Below are positions 26,158 through 34,951 of a stretch of DNA of 64,000 bases, piece by piece. Each line of letters begins with the position of its first letter. The first letter of the stretch is position 1. The notes under the pieces were generated by a model. It searched no databases and was not told where the DNA came from. It saw nothing but the letters and a program-made list of their open reading frames with translations. Location of the stretch: the NCBI GenBank assembly GCA_028288705.1, contig JAQBNH010000019.1:403754-467753 (forward strand), read 5' to 3'. The stretch comes from Ferruginibacter sp. (GTDB taxonomy: Bacteria > Bacteroidota > Bacteroidia > Chitinophagales > Chitinophagaceae). The translations under genes were made by a program, and so were the position numbers.

Positions 26158-27120
26158 TTACAGGCGGTTCTTATTCACCCTGGCCTCCATTTCGGCTTTT
26201 TTTGTTGCCATTGAGCGCAGCGATTTAATACTCACATTCAGTTCAAACCCGATTAACAACGCCAGTGAATTGATAAAGATCAGCGCCATGACCATCATGA
26301 TCGTACCAATCGAGCCGTAAAGCGCATTATAACGTCCAAAGTTATTCACGAACGCCGAAAATCCAAGGGATGCCATAATGCACAATGCGGTAGCCAGGAT
26401 CGCACCCGGCGAGGTGAGTTTCCAACGTTTCTGTACTGATGGCGCGTACCTGAAAATGAACCCGATAGCGAAAAATAACAACAGGATGATCAATACCCAT
26501 CTCGTGTAAAGAATCACCTGGCGCCAGCTGCCACTGGTAACGATCAGTTTTAGAAAAGCTCCCTGCATGATCAGCAACAGGATATACAGGATGAGCAGCG
26601 TAAACAAGATGATGGTCAGGCGAATCGCGATCCATCTTTTTTCCAGCCCTTTCCTGGTTTCAAAACCGAGATAATTTTTATTGAAAGATCGCATGATGCC
26701 CATCATCGCGTTGCTGGCAAAAAACAATGATAGTAATAACCCGAAAGACAGCAGGCCGAGCTTACTGTCATCAATAAACGAATCCACAAAATCAATCACG
26801 CTTTTGTTGTAACCGCGCGCCGGAATCATATCATAGATCAGGCTATGCAACTGGATCTTGATGCTGGATTTGGATATGAACGGCAGGTTCGGTAATAGAG
26901 AGAACAGGAATAAAAAAGAGGGCGGCAGTGCCATCACGAAGTTATAAGAGATCGCTGCAGCCCGCTCGGTAAGTCCCTGGGTTTTCACCTGCCTGCGGAA
27001 AAACGCCAGCACATCATAAAACGGCATGCCCTCAAAACCGGGCAAATACCAGTTCCGGCTTTTGCGCAGGAGAAAAGCAATAGGCCCGCGGTTAAGGATG
27101 ATGCGTTGCAGTTTTATCAA
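26158..27120 (-). CDS. YihY/BrkB-family membrane protein
   Basis: 320 residues with six predicted membrane helices. Family landmarks include AAAISYNFVMALPPSFLFLF in the first helix and GSIGTIMMVMALIFINSLALLIGFELN near the C-terminus. YihY/BrkB proteins are inner-membrane proteins of unsettled function; they were once annotated as ribonuclease BN by mistake. It overlaps the upstream mltG stop by four bases (27117-27120), so it is translationally coupled to a peptidoglycan enzyme. Confidence 0.9.
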   Translation of the reverse strand: MIKLQRIILNRGPIAFLLRKSRNWYLPGFEGMPFYDVLAFFRRQVKTQGLTERAAAISYNFVMALPPSFLFLFSLLPNLPFISKSSIKIQLHSLIYDMIPARGYNKSVIDFVDSFIDDSKLGLLSFGLLLSLFFASNAMMGIMRSFNKNYLGFETRKGLEKRWIAIRLTIILFTLLILYILLLIMQGAFLKLIVTSGSWRQVILYTRWVLIILLLFFAIGFIFRYAPSVQKRWKLTSPGAILATALCIMASLGFSAFVNNFGRYNALYGSIGTIMMVMALIFINSLALLIGFELNVSIKSLRSMATKKAEMEARVNKNRL

Positions 27121-28142
27121 GGTTTGTTAGTTTGCTTGCTGATGATCAGGCTGTCGAGTGCACGCTGGTAAGCTTTTGCAAAGACGAGGTGCTCAGCATA
27201 AGTCGACGCAAAATTGGAGTAACCTTTAAAATCAGGTTTTGCTACGAAGAAAATATAATTTGTTTCCGGTGCATCGAGCACCGCATCAATGGTTTTAGAC
27301 GAAGGCGTACAGATTGGACCCGGTGGAAGACCGGTATGCTGGTAGGTATTAAAATCGGAAGGATAAGCGAGATGGCCGTGCAGGATGCGTTTCAACCCAA
27401 AATTGCGCATCGCATATTTCACGGTGGGATCTGCTTCCAGTTTCATTCCGTTATTAATTCGGTTCATATAAACGCTGGCCACAAGCCCCTTATCTTCTGC
27501 TTTATTTGTTTCTTCTTCCACGATGCTGGCCATCGTGTACACCTGGGCGGTAGTTAATTTTTTAGCCGCAGCTTTTTGCTTGCGCTCCGGCGTCCAGAAT
27601 TTTTCCTGCTCGGAATAGAGTCGTGCAAACAATTTTTTAAACGAGCTGTTCCATTGCAGCAGGTAAGTATTTGGAATGATCGCCGTCATCGCCGTATTGC
27701 TGTCCAGGTGATAACTGCGCAACGAATCGTTGCTGGTTAAAAAACGGATCGCAGTAAGGGAGTCTGTTTCAAAATTAGCAGCGATCTTTCCCGCGAGGTC
27801 TTCTTTTGTCCGGAGTTTATTTATTACCAGTTTTACCGGCGACTGGTTGCCGGATTTTAGCATTCGCACCAGGCTGAGAATATTGCCGCCATTAATTTCA
27901 TAACGGCCGGGTTTTATGTTGCTGTTGTAATTCACCTGCTTCGCAACGCGCTCGAAAAAGAAGCCATTCGGGATGATGTTTTCTGCCAGCAATTTTTGCT
28001 TCACCGTTGCGTAATCTGATCCCGTAGGAATGTAAAAATATTTGCCTTCGGGAGAGTGTACAACGGGTCCGAAAAAATTCCATGCTGCCCAGGCTGCAAC
28101 GATCAGGAGTAATAATATAAAGAGCCGGACGAACTTTTTCAT
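27117..28142 (-). CDS. mltG: Endolytic murein transglycosylase MltG
   Basis: 341 residues, normal for MltG. An N-terminal membrane helix (about 5-23) is followed by a LysM-like segment and the YceG domain. Landmarks are the catalytic region ASIVEEETNKAEDKGLVASV (Glu in the EEET cluster), MKLEADPTVKYA and TGLPPGPICTPS. The enzyme cleaves nascent glycan strands in the periplasm and sets their length. It lies downstream of secG but a terminator intervenes. It overlaps the BrkB gene by four bases. Confidence 0.95.
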   Translation of the reverse strand: MKKFVRLFILLLLIVAAWAAWNFFGPVVHSPEGKYFYIPTGSDYATVKQKLLAENIIPNGFFFERVAKQVNYNSNIKPGRYEINGGNILSLVRMLKSGNQSPVKLVINKLRTKEDLAGKIAANFETDSLTAIRFLTSNDSLRSYHLDSNTAMTAIIPNTYLLQWNSSFKKLFARLYSEQEKFWTPERKQKAAAKKLTTAQVYTMASIVEEETNKAEDKGLVASVYMNRINNGMKLEADPTVKYAMRNFGLKRILHGHLAYPSDFNTYQHTGLPPGPICTPSSKTIDAVLDAPETNYIFFVAKPDFKGYSNFASTYAEHLVFAKAYQRALDSLIISKQTNKP

Positions 28143-28184
28143 AACATGGAATTTAACTGCTGTTCAGGCAAAGTAAAATAAAAA

Positions 28185-28209
28185 AACCCCGCTCTTGGCA
28201 AGCGAGGTT
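28185..28209 (-). terminator. Intrinsic terminator after secG
   Basis: On the minus strand AACCTCGCT pairs with AGCGGGGTT (one G-U pair) around a seven-base loop and is followed by a T-rich tract. It ends the miaB-to-secG operon ahead of mltG. Confidence 0.8.
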
Positions 28210-28229
28210 GAAATATTTTATAGAAGGTA

Positions 28230-28583
28230 TTATTTAGTTGGAGCCGGAACCGCTGTTCCAGGAAGTTGCGTGCTGTTAACAGGCGCAGCTTGTTTTTGTA
28301 CAGGCACTGATGTTGGCGCACCTTTCAACAAATCATCATTTTTAGAACCCGTACCATCTTTTGGAATGAATGCAGGAGACATCAGGCATAAGAGCCCAAC
28401 GATACCGGCAAATACCCAGGTGCCTTTTTCCAATACATCAGTTGTTTGTTTAACACCCATCAACTGGTTGCCAAGGCCACCAAAAGTTCCCGACAAACCG
28501 CCACCTTTTGGGTTCTGAATCAATACGATCAATCCTAAAACGATAGAGGCAATAATAATTAATATACCGAATAAAGCTAACAT
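28230..28583 (-). CDS. secG: Preprotein translocase subunit SecG
   Basis: 117 residues. Two membrane helices and the conserved segment VLIQNPKGGGLSGTFGG between them identify SecG. Residues after about 80 form a Pro/Ala/Gln-rich tail of the kind seen in Bacteroidota SecG. It associates with SecYE in the inner membrane to aid protein export. It is the last gene of a minus-strand run miaB, sigma-54 activator, lptE, acidic protein, secG, with only one base between it and the preceding gene, and a terminator follows. Confidence 0.93.
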   Translation of the reverse strand: MLALFGILIIIASIVLGLIVLIQNPKGGGLSGTFGGLGNQLMGVKQTTDVLEKGTWVFAGIVGLLCLMSPAFIPKDGTGSKNDDLLKGAPTSVPVQKQAAPVNSTQLPGTAVPAPTK

Positions 28584-28584
28584 G

Positions 28585-29514
28585 TTATTTTTTGTTTAGT
28601 TCTTCTATTTTGGCTGCAAAGAAAACACTTTTGGCAGGATTGAGCAAACTTAATTTTAAATAGAGTTCCCGCGCTTTTACAAACTTTCCCTGCTGGATCA
28701 AGGCTTCGGCCATAGCTTCTGTAACAACGGCTTCATCCTGGTTGCTTTTTTCCGCCAGCTTCTGTACAGAAGCGTCCATTTGTTCGTTGCCAGCCGGCAA
28801 TTTGCTCTCGTGCACTTTCTTCATCGTTTTCAGCCAATCGGTGAAACTCCGCAGTTGCTTACCGAGTTTATCTGCAGACTGCATTTCTTCACTAAGCCTG
28901 ATTCCCTGCGATGCAAAATAGTCTGTGGTAAACAGGGGTTGAAAGAGGAGTTCGTCTGGTTCAGGTTTTGAAGGTTGCGTGTTTTCCGTTGCCTCTTCCT
29001 GGCTGGGCGCCTCAGGTTCGGCGGGTGAAACCGGCACGATTGCCTCCACATCAGCGGGAATTTCTGTACCGATAGGAGAGGGAGTTGACGCCGTTACTTC
29101 ATCCGGCAGTGGTTCTTCCCGGGCTTCGATGGATTCGTCTGTTGTTAGTTCCTGGTTGTTCACGGCTTCGGTGTCGGCATGCGCATCGATTGTTTCTGAT
29201 ACCGTGTCATTCGCGTTGCTTATTGCGCTCGTTTCTTCAACAGCGATTTTATCTTTTGGGTAGACCTGTTCTGTAAGAATCGGTGACGGGTGCAGTAACT
29301 CGTTCAGCAAAAACGGGTTATTAAAATGCAAAGCTGTTTTTGCTGCAAGGGCATGGTGAGCAGCCAGGCCATTTTTCTTTAACTGGAGAAAAGCGGGCAG
29401 ACTGAAATAGGGAAATTCTTTAACGGAATGCTCCAGTTTGTTTTCGGCTTTATCGTCGTCGAATGGCAGGCCATATATTGTTGCAAATAATTTTTCAGGA
29501 ACCATAATTAGCAC
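28585..29514 (-). CDS. Acidic protein with helical C-terminus, unknown function
   Basis: 309 residues; I do not recognise a named family. Residues 1-75 are a conserved-looking helical head (YFSLPAFLQLKKNGLAAHHALAAKTALHF). Residues about 90-185 are low-complexity and rich in Glu, Thr, Pro and Ala, probably disordered. Residues about 190-309 are helical and end with a TPR-like pair (MAEALIQQGKFVKARELYLKLSLLNP). No signal peptide is seen, so it is probably cytoplasmic. It lies between lptE and secG with 0- and 1-base gaps, so it is coexpressed with envelope-biogenesis genes. An alternative start is the Met at 29505. Confidence 0.75.
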   Translation of the reverse strand: MLIMVPEKLFATIYGLPFDDDKAENKLEHSVKEFPYFSLPAFLQLKKNGLAAHHALAAKTALHFNNPFLLNELLHPSPILTEQVYPKDKIAVEETSAISNANDTVSETIDAHADTEAVNNQELTTDESIEAREEPLPDEVTASTPSPIGTEIPADVEAIVPVSPAEPEAPSQEEATENTQPSKPEPDELLFQPLFTTDYFASQGIRLSEEMQSADKLGKQLRSFTDWLKTMKKVHESKLPAGNEQMDASVQKLAEKSNQDEAVVTEAMAEALIQQGKFVKARELYLKLSLLNPAKSVFFAAKIEELNKK

Positions 29515-30039
29515 TTACCAGTTGGAAAATATTTTATTGAACATCTCATCTACCATGTTTTTTACGATCTCTGCGGTGAGACCCGTCTCTGCCTCGGATA
29601 AAGACTTGTCCGCAGAATAATCAAATGTACGGGTGAGATCGGCTTCAAAGTTCTTTGAATTGTCCAGCGTGTTTTTAAAATTTAAATGCATGCCCACCGT
29701 GAGCCTGTTTCCACTGGCCGTAGTGCCACTTATGCTGACTGTTGTGGTATAGTATTGCGATACATACCCACTGATATCGTAATGTGCATCGTCGTTGTTG
29801 GTTTGTTTCAACCTTGTGGTGTTGCGCACTTTTTCTTTCATCCGTTCCGTCAGTTGCGGGCTCAGCTGCGGATTTACATACTGTGCTTTATTTTCCAGGT
29901 AGTTTACCCGAAATGTTTTTACATCGGCCGGGATCGGTGCGGTATCCTTAAAACCATATTTACAGGTAGCATAACTGCAGGTGAAAAGAAGGAGCAGCAG
30001 CATGCCCATTATTTGCAGCGGATGTTTTTGTAGATTCAT
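29515..30039 (-). CDS. lptE: LptE-family LPS-assembly lipoprotein
   Basis: 174 residues with an N-terminal export signal; a Cys follows the hydrophobic core, giving a weak lipobox. The mature sequence matches the Bacteroidota LptE-like family: a conserved KTFRVNYLENKAQYVNPQLS stretch near the start, SGYVSQYYTTTVSISG and a C-terminal helix KNMVDEMFNKIFSNW. LptE plugs the LptD barrel in the outer membrane during LPS insertion. Its place behind the sigma-54 activator and ahead of secG matches the order I recall from other Bacteroidota. Confidence 0.88.
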   Translation of the reverse strand: MNLQKHPLQIMGMLLLLLFTCSYATCKYGFKDTAPIPADVKTFRVNYLENKAQYVNPQLSPQLTERMKEKVRNTTRLKQTNNDDAHYDISGYVSQYYTTTVSISGTTASGNRLTVGMHLNFKNTLDNSKNFEADLTRTFDYSADKSLSEAETGLTAEIVKNMVDEMFNKIFSNW

Positions 30040-30053
30040 TTTTTCAGCGTTGA

Positions 30054-31310
30054 TTAAAGATCTTCGATGTCGTACTCTTTTAACTTCCGGTATAAGGTTC
30101 TTTCACTAATGCCCAGGTCGAGCGAAGCGTCTCGTCTTTTTCCACGATGTTTTTTCAGCGCTTTTATGATCAGTTCTTTTTCTTTGTCTACAATGCTCAG
30201 CGATTCTTCCACATCTTCGTGATGCTGGATCTGCGCGTCGTTGTTGCTGTGTAAAATAACCGGTGAATTACCTGAAGCGTTATACCCATTGCTGTTATTA
30301 CCCAGCGTATTAAATTCTTTCAGGTTGTTGCTATTGTTTTCGTGCGTAAAAACCGGTGCGTGTTGCGCGATATTTGGATTCTGCAATAAGTCGAAAAACA
30401 TCTTCTTCAATTCGTTCACATCTTTTTTCATGTCGAAGAAAAGCTTGTATAATATCTCTCTTTCGTTCGCAAATTCCGTTTGGCTCACGGCCCCTGCGCC
30501 GCCTGCGAGTACAGGTAAACGTGAGTACTGGTGATCAGGAAGAAAACTACGTAATTGCTCTGCGCTGATATTCTTATCGGTACTTAACACAGAAATTTGT
30601 TCCGCGATGTTTTTAAGTTCACGCACGTTCCCCGGCCAGCCGTAATTCGTGAGTGCCTGCCGTGCATCTTCTGATAATTGTACGGAGGTAGTTTTATAAC
30701 GATCAGCGAAATCCGTTGCGAATTTGCGGAACAGTAGCAGGATATCTTCTTTCCTGTCGCGCAGCGCCGGAACACGGATAGGAACGGTATTCAGCCTGTA
30801 ATATAAATCTTCGCGGAAGCGCCCGTTGTGCGTTGATTCCAGCAGGTCTTTGTTCGTTGCGGCGATCACGCGTACATCGGTTTTCTGCACCTTACTGCTA
30901 CCAACCCGGATATATTCTCCCGCTTCCAGCACGCGAAGTAACCTCGCCTGCGTGCCGAGGGGTAATTCACCAATTTCATCCAGGAAGATCGTACCGCCAT
31001 TCACCGTTTCGAAATAACCCTTCCGGCTGTCAACAGCGCCGGTGAATGAGCCTTTTTCATGGCCGAATAATTCAGAGTCAATTGTTCCTTCAGGGATCGC
31101 ACCACAATTGACTGCGATGAATGGATTGTGTTTACGGGAAGAAAGCGCGTGAATGATCTGTGAAAAAACTTCCTTACCAACGCCACTTTCGCCGTTGATC
31201 AAAACACTGAGATCTGTATTTGCTACCTGCACGGCTACATTGAGTGCATGATTGAGCGCGGGAGAATTGCCGATGATCGCGAACCTGTTTTTTATTGCCT
31301 GTTGATCCAT
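30054..31310 (-). CDS. Sigma-54-dependent transcriptional activator, Fis type
   Basis: 418 residues. The AAA+ domain begins almost at the N-terminus, with Walker A GESGVGKE, the sigma-54 contact loop reading GSFTGA (usual GAFTGA), Walker B GTIFLDEIGEL and the arginine finger region FREDLYYRL. Residues about 275-365 form an Asn/Ser-rich linker, and a Fis-type helix-turn-helix (RRDASLDLGISERTLYRKLKEY) ends the protein. No receiver, PAS or GAF domain precedes the AAA+ core, so control must act through levels, partners or the linker. It lies eight bases after miaB and 14 bases before lptE. Confidence 0.92.
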   Translation of the reverse strand: MDQQAIKNRFAIIGNSPALNHALNVAVQVANTDLSVLINGESGVGKEVFSQIIHALSSRKHNPFIAVNCGAIPEGTIDSELFGHEKGSFTGAVDSRKGYFETVNGGTIFLDEIGELPLGTQARLLRVLEAGEYIRVGSSKVQKTDVRVIAATNKDLLESTHNGRFREDLYYRLNTVPIRVPALRDRKEDILLLFRKFATDFADRYKTTSVQLSEDARQALTNYGWPGNVRELKNIAEQISVLSTDKNISAEQLRSFLPDHQYSRLPVLAGGAGAVSQTEFANEREILYKLFFDMKKDVNELKKMFFDLLQNPNIAQHAPVFTHENNSNNLKEFNTLGNNSNGYNASGNSPVILHSNNDAQIQHHEDVEESLSIVDKEKELIIKALKKHRGKRRDASLDLGISERTLYRKLKEYDIEDL

Positions 31311-31318
31311 GCTATGAA

Positions 31319-32740
31319 TTAATTGACGGGGACGCCTAACAACGTACCGGCAGTGCAGCGGGTAATATTGACCATCACGTAATCCCCTTTTTTATAATGT
31401 TGTTTCGGGAACACCACCACTTTATTGTGATCTGTTCTTCCGTGTAATTCGTTTTCGTCTTTTTTAGAATTGCCTTCCACCAAAACCTTGAATGTTTTTC
31501 CAAGATCTTTTTGCATACTGATCAATGAATGACCGCGGTACAATGCTACCATTTCTGCAAGCCTGCGTTTCTTCACATCCAATGGCACATCATCTGCAAA
31601 ACGGCGTGCAGCCAGCGTTCCGGGACGTTCAGAATAAAAATACATATAGGCAAGGTCGAACTGGCAATATTCCATCAGGCTCAGCGACTGCTGATGTTCT
31701 TCTTCCGTTTCGGTGCAGAAACCGGTGATCATATCTGTTGATAACCCACAGCCTGGTAACAGTTCGCGAATGCGGTCTACTTTAGCAATATACCATTCGC
31801 GGCTATAGGTGCGGTTCATCATCTGCAATACTCTCGAACTTCCGCTTTGCACCGGCAAATGAATATAATTACAGATGTTTTCATATTTCGCGATCGTGTA
31901 CAATACATCGTCTGTAATATCTTTCGGGTGAGAGGTTGAAAAGCGCACGCGCAGCAGGGGAGAGATCAATGCGACCATTTCCATCAGCTTTGCAAAAGTG
32001 ACGGTCTGGTCATTTTGTTCATCGATCCAATGATAACTGTCAACGTTTTGTCCGAGCAAGGTCACCTCGCGGTAACCGTCATTAAACAGTGTTGTACATT
32101 CTGCAACGATACTGGCTGCATTGCGGCTTCTTTCGCGTCCACGCGTAAACGGTACCACGCAAAAAGAGCACATATTATTGCAGCCACGCATGATGCTTAC
32201 GAAGGCAGTAACGCCGTTGCTGTTGAGGCGGATCGGCGCGATGTCGGCATAAGTTTCTTCGCGGCTAAGCAATACGTTCACGCCTTTCTGGCCGCCATTT
32301 GCTTCCTCAATTAATCCGGGCAGGCTACGGTAAGCATCCGGCCCAACGACAAGATCAACCAGTTTTTCTTCCTCTATAAATGTAGCTTTCAGTCTTTCTG
32401 CCATACATCCCAACACGCCAACGATCAGTCCGGGGTTGGAACGTTTGATACTGCGAAATTCCGTCAGTCTTTTTCGTACGGTCATTTCCGCCTTTTCGCG
32501 GATTGAGCAGGTGTTGATGAGGATAAGGTCTGCAAGAGCAGGTTCCGTCGTGGCGGCAAAACCCTCATTTTGTAAGATCGAAGCCACTACTTCACTATCC
32601 GCGAAATTCATCGCACAACCATAACTCTCAATATAGAAATGTTTCCTGTTGGACGTTATCCCGTTAAATGCCGGGGCAAAAGCCTCGCCCTGCCTCGTTT
32701 CATCGTGTGTTTTATCTAGCAAAAGATCCTGCATCCCCAA
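31319..32740 (-). CDS. miaB: tRNA-2-methylthio-N6-dimethylallyladenosine synthase MiaB
   Basis: 473 residues. The N-terminal UPF0004 domain holds the auxiliary cluster cysteines ([33 protein letters not shown]). The radical-SAM motif is CNNMCSFC followed by [12 protein letters not shown], and a TRAM domain ends the protein ([20 protein letters not shown]). It methylthiolates i6A37 in tRNAs reading UNN codons, in the cytoplasm. It heads the operon with the sigma-54 activator, lptE and secG. A promoter match (32756-32783, minus) lies just upstream. Confidence 0.96.
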   Translation of the reverse strand: MGMQDLLLDKTHDETRQGEAFAPAFNGITSNRKHFYIESYGCAMNFADSEVVASILQNEGFAATTEPALADLILINTCSIREKAEMTVRKRLTEFRSIKRSNPGLIVGVLGCMAERLKATFIEEEKLVDLVVGPDAYRSLPGLIEEANGGQKGVNVLLSREETYADIAPIRLNSNGVTAFVSIMRGCNNMCSFCVVPFTRGRERSRNAASIVAECTTLFNDGYREVTLLGQNVDSYHWIDEQNDQTVTFAKLMEMVALISPLLRVRFSTSHPKDITDDVLYTIAKYENICNYIHLPVQSGSSRVLQMMNRTYSREWYIAKVDRIRELLPGCGLSTDMITGFCTETEEEHQQSLSLMEYCQFDLAYMYFYSERPGTLAARRFADDVPLDVKKRRLAEMVALYRGHSLISMQKDLGKTFKVLVEGNSKKDENELHGRTDHNKVVVFPKQHYKKGDYVMVNITRCTAGTLLGVPVN

Positions 32741-32755
32741 AATTATTTAAGGACG

Positions 32756-32783
32756 CAAAGATAGATGAAAATTGCAAAAGCAA
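32756..32783 (-). promoter_or_regulatory. Promoter of the miaB-secG operon
   Basis: On the minus strand TTG (32781-32783), 17 bases, then TATCTTTG (32756-32763) match the Bacteroidota promoter. The box ends 15 bases before the miaB ATG, giving a very short leader. Confidence 0.6.
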
Positions 32784-32856
32784 TGACAGGTTGGCAGGGA
32801 GAAGCGGTGAATTCTCTGCTTTCACGGTTAATTAACGAATCGTATTATATTCAAAT

Positions 32857-34875
32857 CTACCAGATCCTGATCCTGTTTTCCGGGGCGATGTACATTTTGT
32901 CGCCCGGCTGAACATGGAACGCTTCATAGAAGCTGTCCATATTTACCATCGGGCCATTGGTGCGGAAGATGCCTGGAGAATGGGCGTCTGTCAGGATACG
33001 TTGCCTTGCCGACTCAGGAAGAATATTGCCGCGCCAGGCCTGTGCCCAACTGATGAAGAAACGCTGCGCTGCGGTAAAACCATCGATCACCCGGTTGGAT
33101 TTTCCGTCAGGGGTGTTTTTAAAAGCATCGTAGGCAATCGTAAGTCCGCCGAGGTCGGCGAGGTTCTCTCCCAATGTAAGGCGACCGTTTACATGAACCG
33201 AATCCAGCACCGTATAAGCGCTGTATTGCGCCGCCAGCCTGTCTGCACGTAGTGTAAATTCATCCGCATCCTGGATGGTCCACCAGTCTTTTAAATTGCC
33301 GTAAGCATCATATTGACGGCCCTGGTCATCAAAACCATGCGTCATTTCGTGGCCGATCACCGCCCCGATGCCGCCATAGTTCACGGCATCGTCGGCATTT
33401 GCATCAAAGAAGGGCGCCCTTAAAATTCCTGCAGGAAAAACAATCTCATTCTTCTCCGGGGAATAATAAGCGTTCACAGTCGGGGGCGTCATTGTCCATT
33501 CGCCTTTGTTCACCGGCTTACCGAGCCGGCTGACCATTTCTCCAAACTGCCATTTATTTCCGCGCTGAACATTTCCAAAGAAGTCGTTGCGTTTTATAAC
33601 CAGGCCGGAATAATCTTTCCATTTATCCGGGTAGCCGATCTTGTTCACATATAAATTTAATTTTTCCAGGGCTCGAAGTTTCGTTTCGGGGCTCATCCAT
33701 TCCAGCGACTGGATACGTTTCTGAAAAGTGTTTTTCATATTCGTTACCAGTGCCTGCATTCGTTTTTTTGCATCGGGTGTAAAATATTTTTCTACGAAGA
33801 GCTGACCAAGCATTTCGCCCACCTGCTTATCAATTTGGGTACTCACAAATTCTTCCCGCGGCGGCAGAGATTGCTGGCCGGTAAGTGCTTTATTAAAAGC
33901 GAAATTGGCTGCCACGAATTTGCTTCCCAGGTAAGCAGTATTCTCGCGGATCACATTCCATTGCAAATAACTGATCCATGTTTTGAGTGGTAGTTTTTCT
34001 AAAAGTCCGGCTGCAAAGTACACATAGGCAGGATTATTCATAATCACGCTATCCGGTTGTGGCTGGAAACCGATCTCTTTCAGCAACATGACCCAGGGCA
34101 CCTGTGGCGCATTCTTCGAAAGGTCCGTTACTGATATTTTATTGTACAATCGAACAGGATCGCGCATTTGTTCACGGGCCCAATGTTTTTCTGAAAGGGC
34201 AAGTTCCATGTCCATCACAGACTTTGCTTTGGTAATTGCTTCGTTGGCTGTACTTCCTGTTGCACGAAACATCTCCTGCATATACAGCAGCAGTGCCTCT
34301 CTTACTTTACGGCTATTCGGATCTGGTTTTGAATAATAATCTCTGTCAGGTAGTGATAACCCGCCCTGCGACAATTGAACCTGGTAGCGCGTCACGTCTT
34401 TGGCGTCCACTCTTGCGCTAATGCCCATCAGGGCCGTGGAAATTCCCTCGCGACGCAGGTAGGCCAGTAAATGAACAATATCTGTTTTAGATTTTGCAGC
34501 ACTAATTTTTTGGAGGTAAGTCCTGATAGGAGCGTAGCCTGATTTGTTGATCCTGACCGTATCCATTCCACTGGCGTAAAAATCGCCAACGTTTCTTTCG
34601 ATGTTATTTCGCTGCTGCGCAGAGGCAGCATGTGTCAATAATTGTTGCAACAGCATTACATTATCTGCAGTAAGAATAGCCAGGCTGTTCCAGCGGGTTT
34701 TTGATGGCGGAACCGGCGTTTTTTTCAACCAGGTTCCGTTTACGTATTGATAGAAATTATCTCCGGGCTTTACGTTGAGATCCATGTTCGCAGGATCGAT
34801 GGCTTTTTTTTGAGCAAAGCTAACAGAGGAGGAAACGGCAAGGCCGATGAATAATAGCAGGCAACATCTGGACAT
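32857..34875 (-). CDS. M13-family zinc metallopeptidase (neprilysin-like), exported
   Basis: 672 residues, the full length of the family. A signal peptide (about 1-21, ending SVSFAQ) starts at the ATG directly behind a terminator T-tract. The zinc site HEMTH (His509, Glu510, His513) is followed by GENLADLGGLTIAYDAF, which gives the third zinc ligand Glu. The N-terminal subdomain shows NVKPGDNFYQYVNGTWLK. Predicted role: periplasmic or surface oligopeptidase that trims peptides of up to about 40 residues. The C-terminal RIW ends like related Bacteroidota members. Confidence 0.95.
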   Translation of the reverse strand: MSRCCLLLFIGLAVSSSVSFAQKKAIDPANMDLNVKPGDNFYQYVNGTWLKKTPVPPSKTRWNSLAILTADNVMLLQQLLTHAASAQQRNNIERNVGDFYASGMDTVRINKSGYAPIRTYLQKISAAKSKTDIVHLLAYLRREGISTALMGISARVDAKDVTRYQVQLSQGGLSLPDRDYYSKPDPNSRKVREALLLYMQEMFRATGSTANEAITKAKSVMDMELALSEKHWAREQMRDPVRLYNKISVTDLSKNAPQVPWVMLLKEIGFQPQPDSVIMNNPAYVYFAAGLLEKLPLKTWISYLQWNVIRENTAYLGSKFVAANFAFNKALTGQQSLPPREEFVSTQIDKQVGEMLGQLFVEKYFTPDAKKRMQALVTNMKNTFQKRIQSLEWMSPETKLRALEKLNLYVNKIGYPDKWKDYSGLVIKRNDFFGNVQRGNKWQFGEMVSRLGKPVNKGEWTMTPPTVNAYYSPEKNEIVFPAGILRAPFFDANADDAVNYGGIGAVIGHEMTHGFDDQGRQYDAYGNLKDWWTIQDADEFTLRADRLAAQYSAYTVLDSVHVNGRLTLGENLADLGGLTIAYDAFKNTPDGKSNRVIDGFTAAQRFFISWAQAWRGNILPESARQRILTDAHSPGIFRTNGPMVNMDSFYEAFHVQPGDKMYIAPENRIRIW

Positions 34876-34916
34876 AAAAAAAAGATTGAACTGCTAAAAA
34901 TAGCGGTTCAATCTTT
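34876..34916 (-). terminator. Strong terminator fused to the M13 start codon
   Basis: A 16-bp stem (34881-34896 with 34901-34916, one G-T pair, loop of four) follows the BamA/TamA-type gene on the minus strand. Its eight-T tract ends at 34876, directly against the ATG (34875-34873) of the M13 peptidase gene. Confidence 0.85.
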
Positions 34917-34951
34917 AAGTACTAAGATTATTTTATCTGCCGGAGCGGCTG

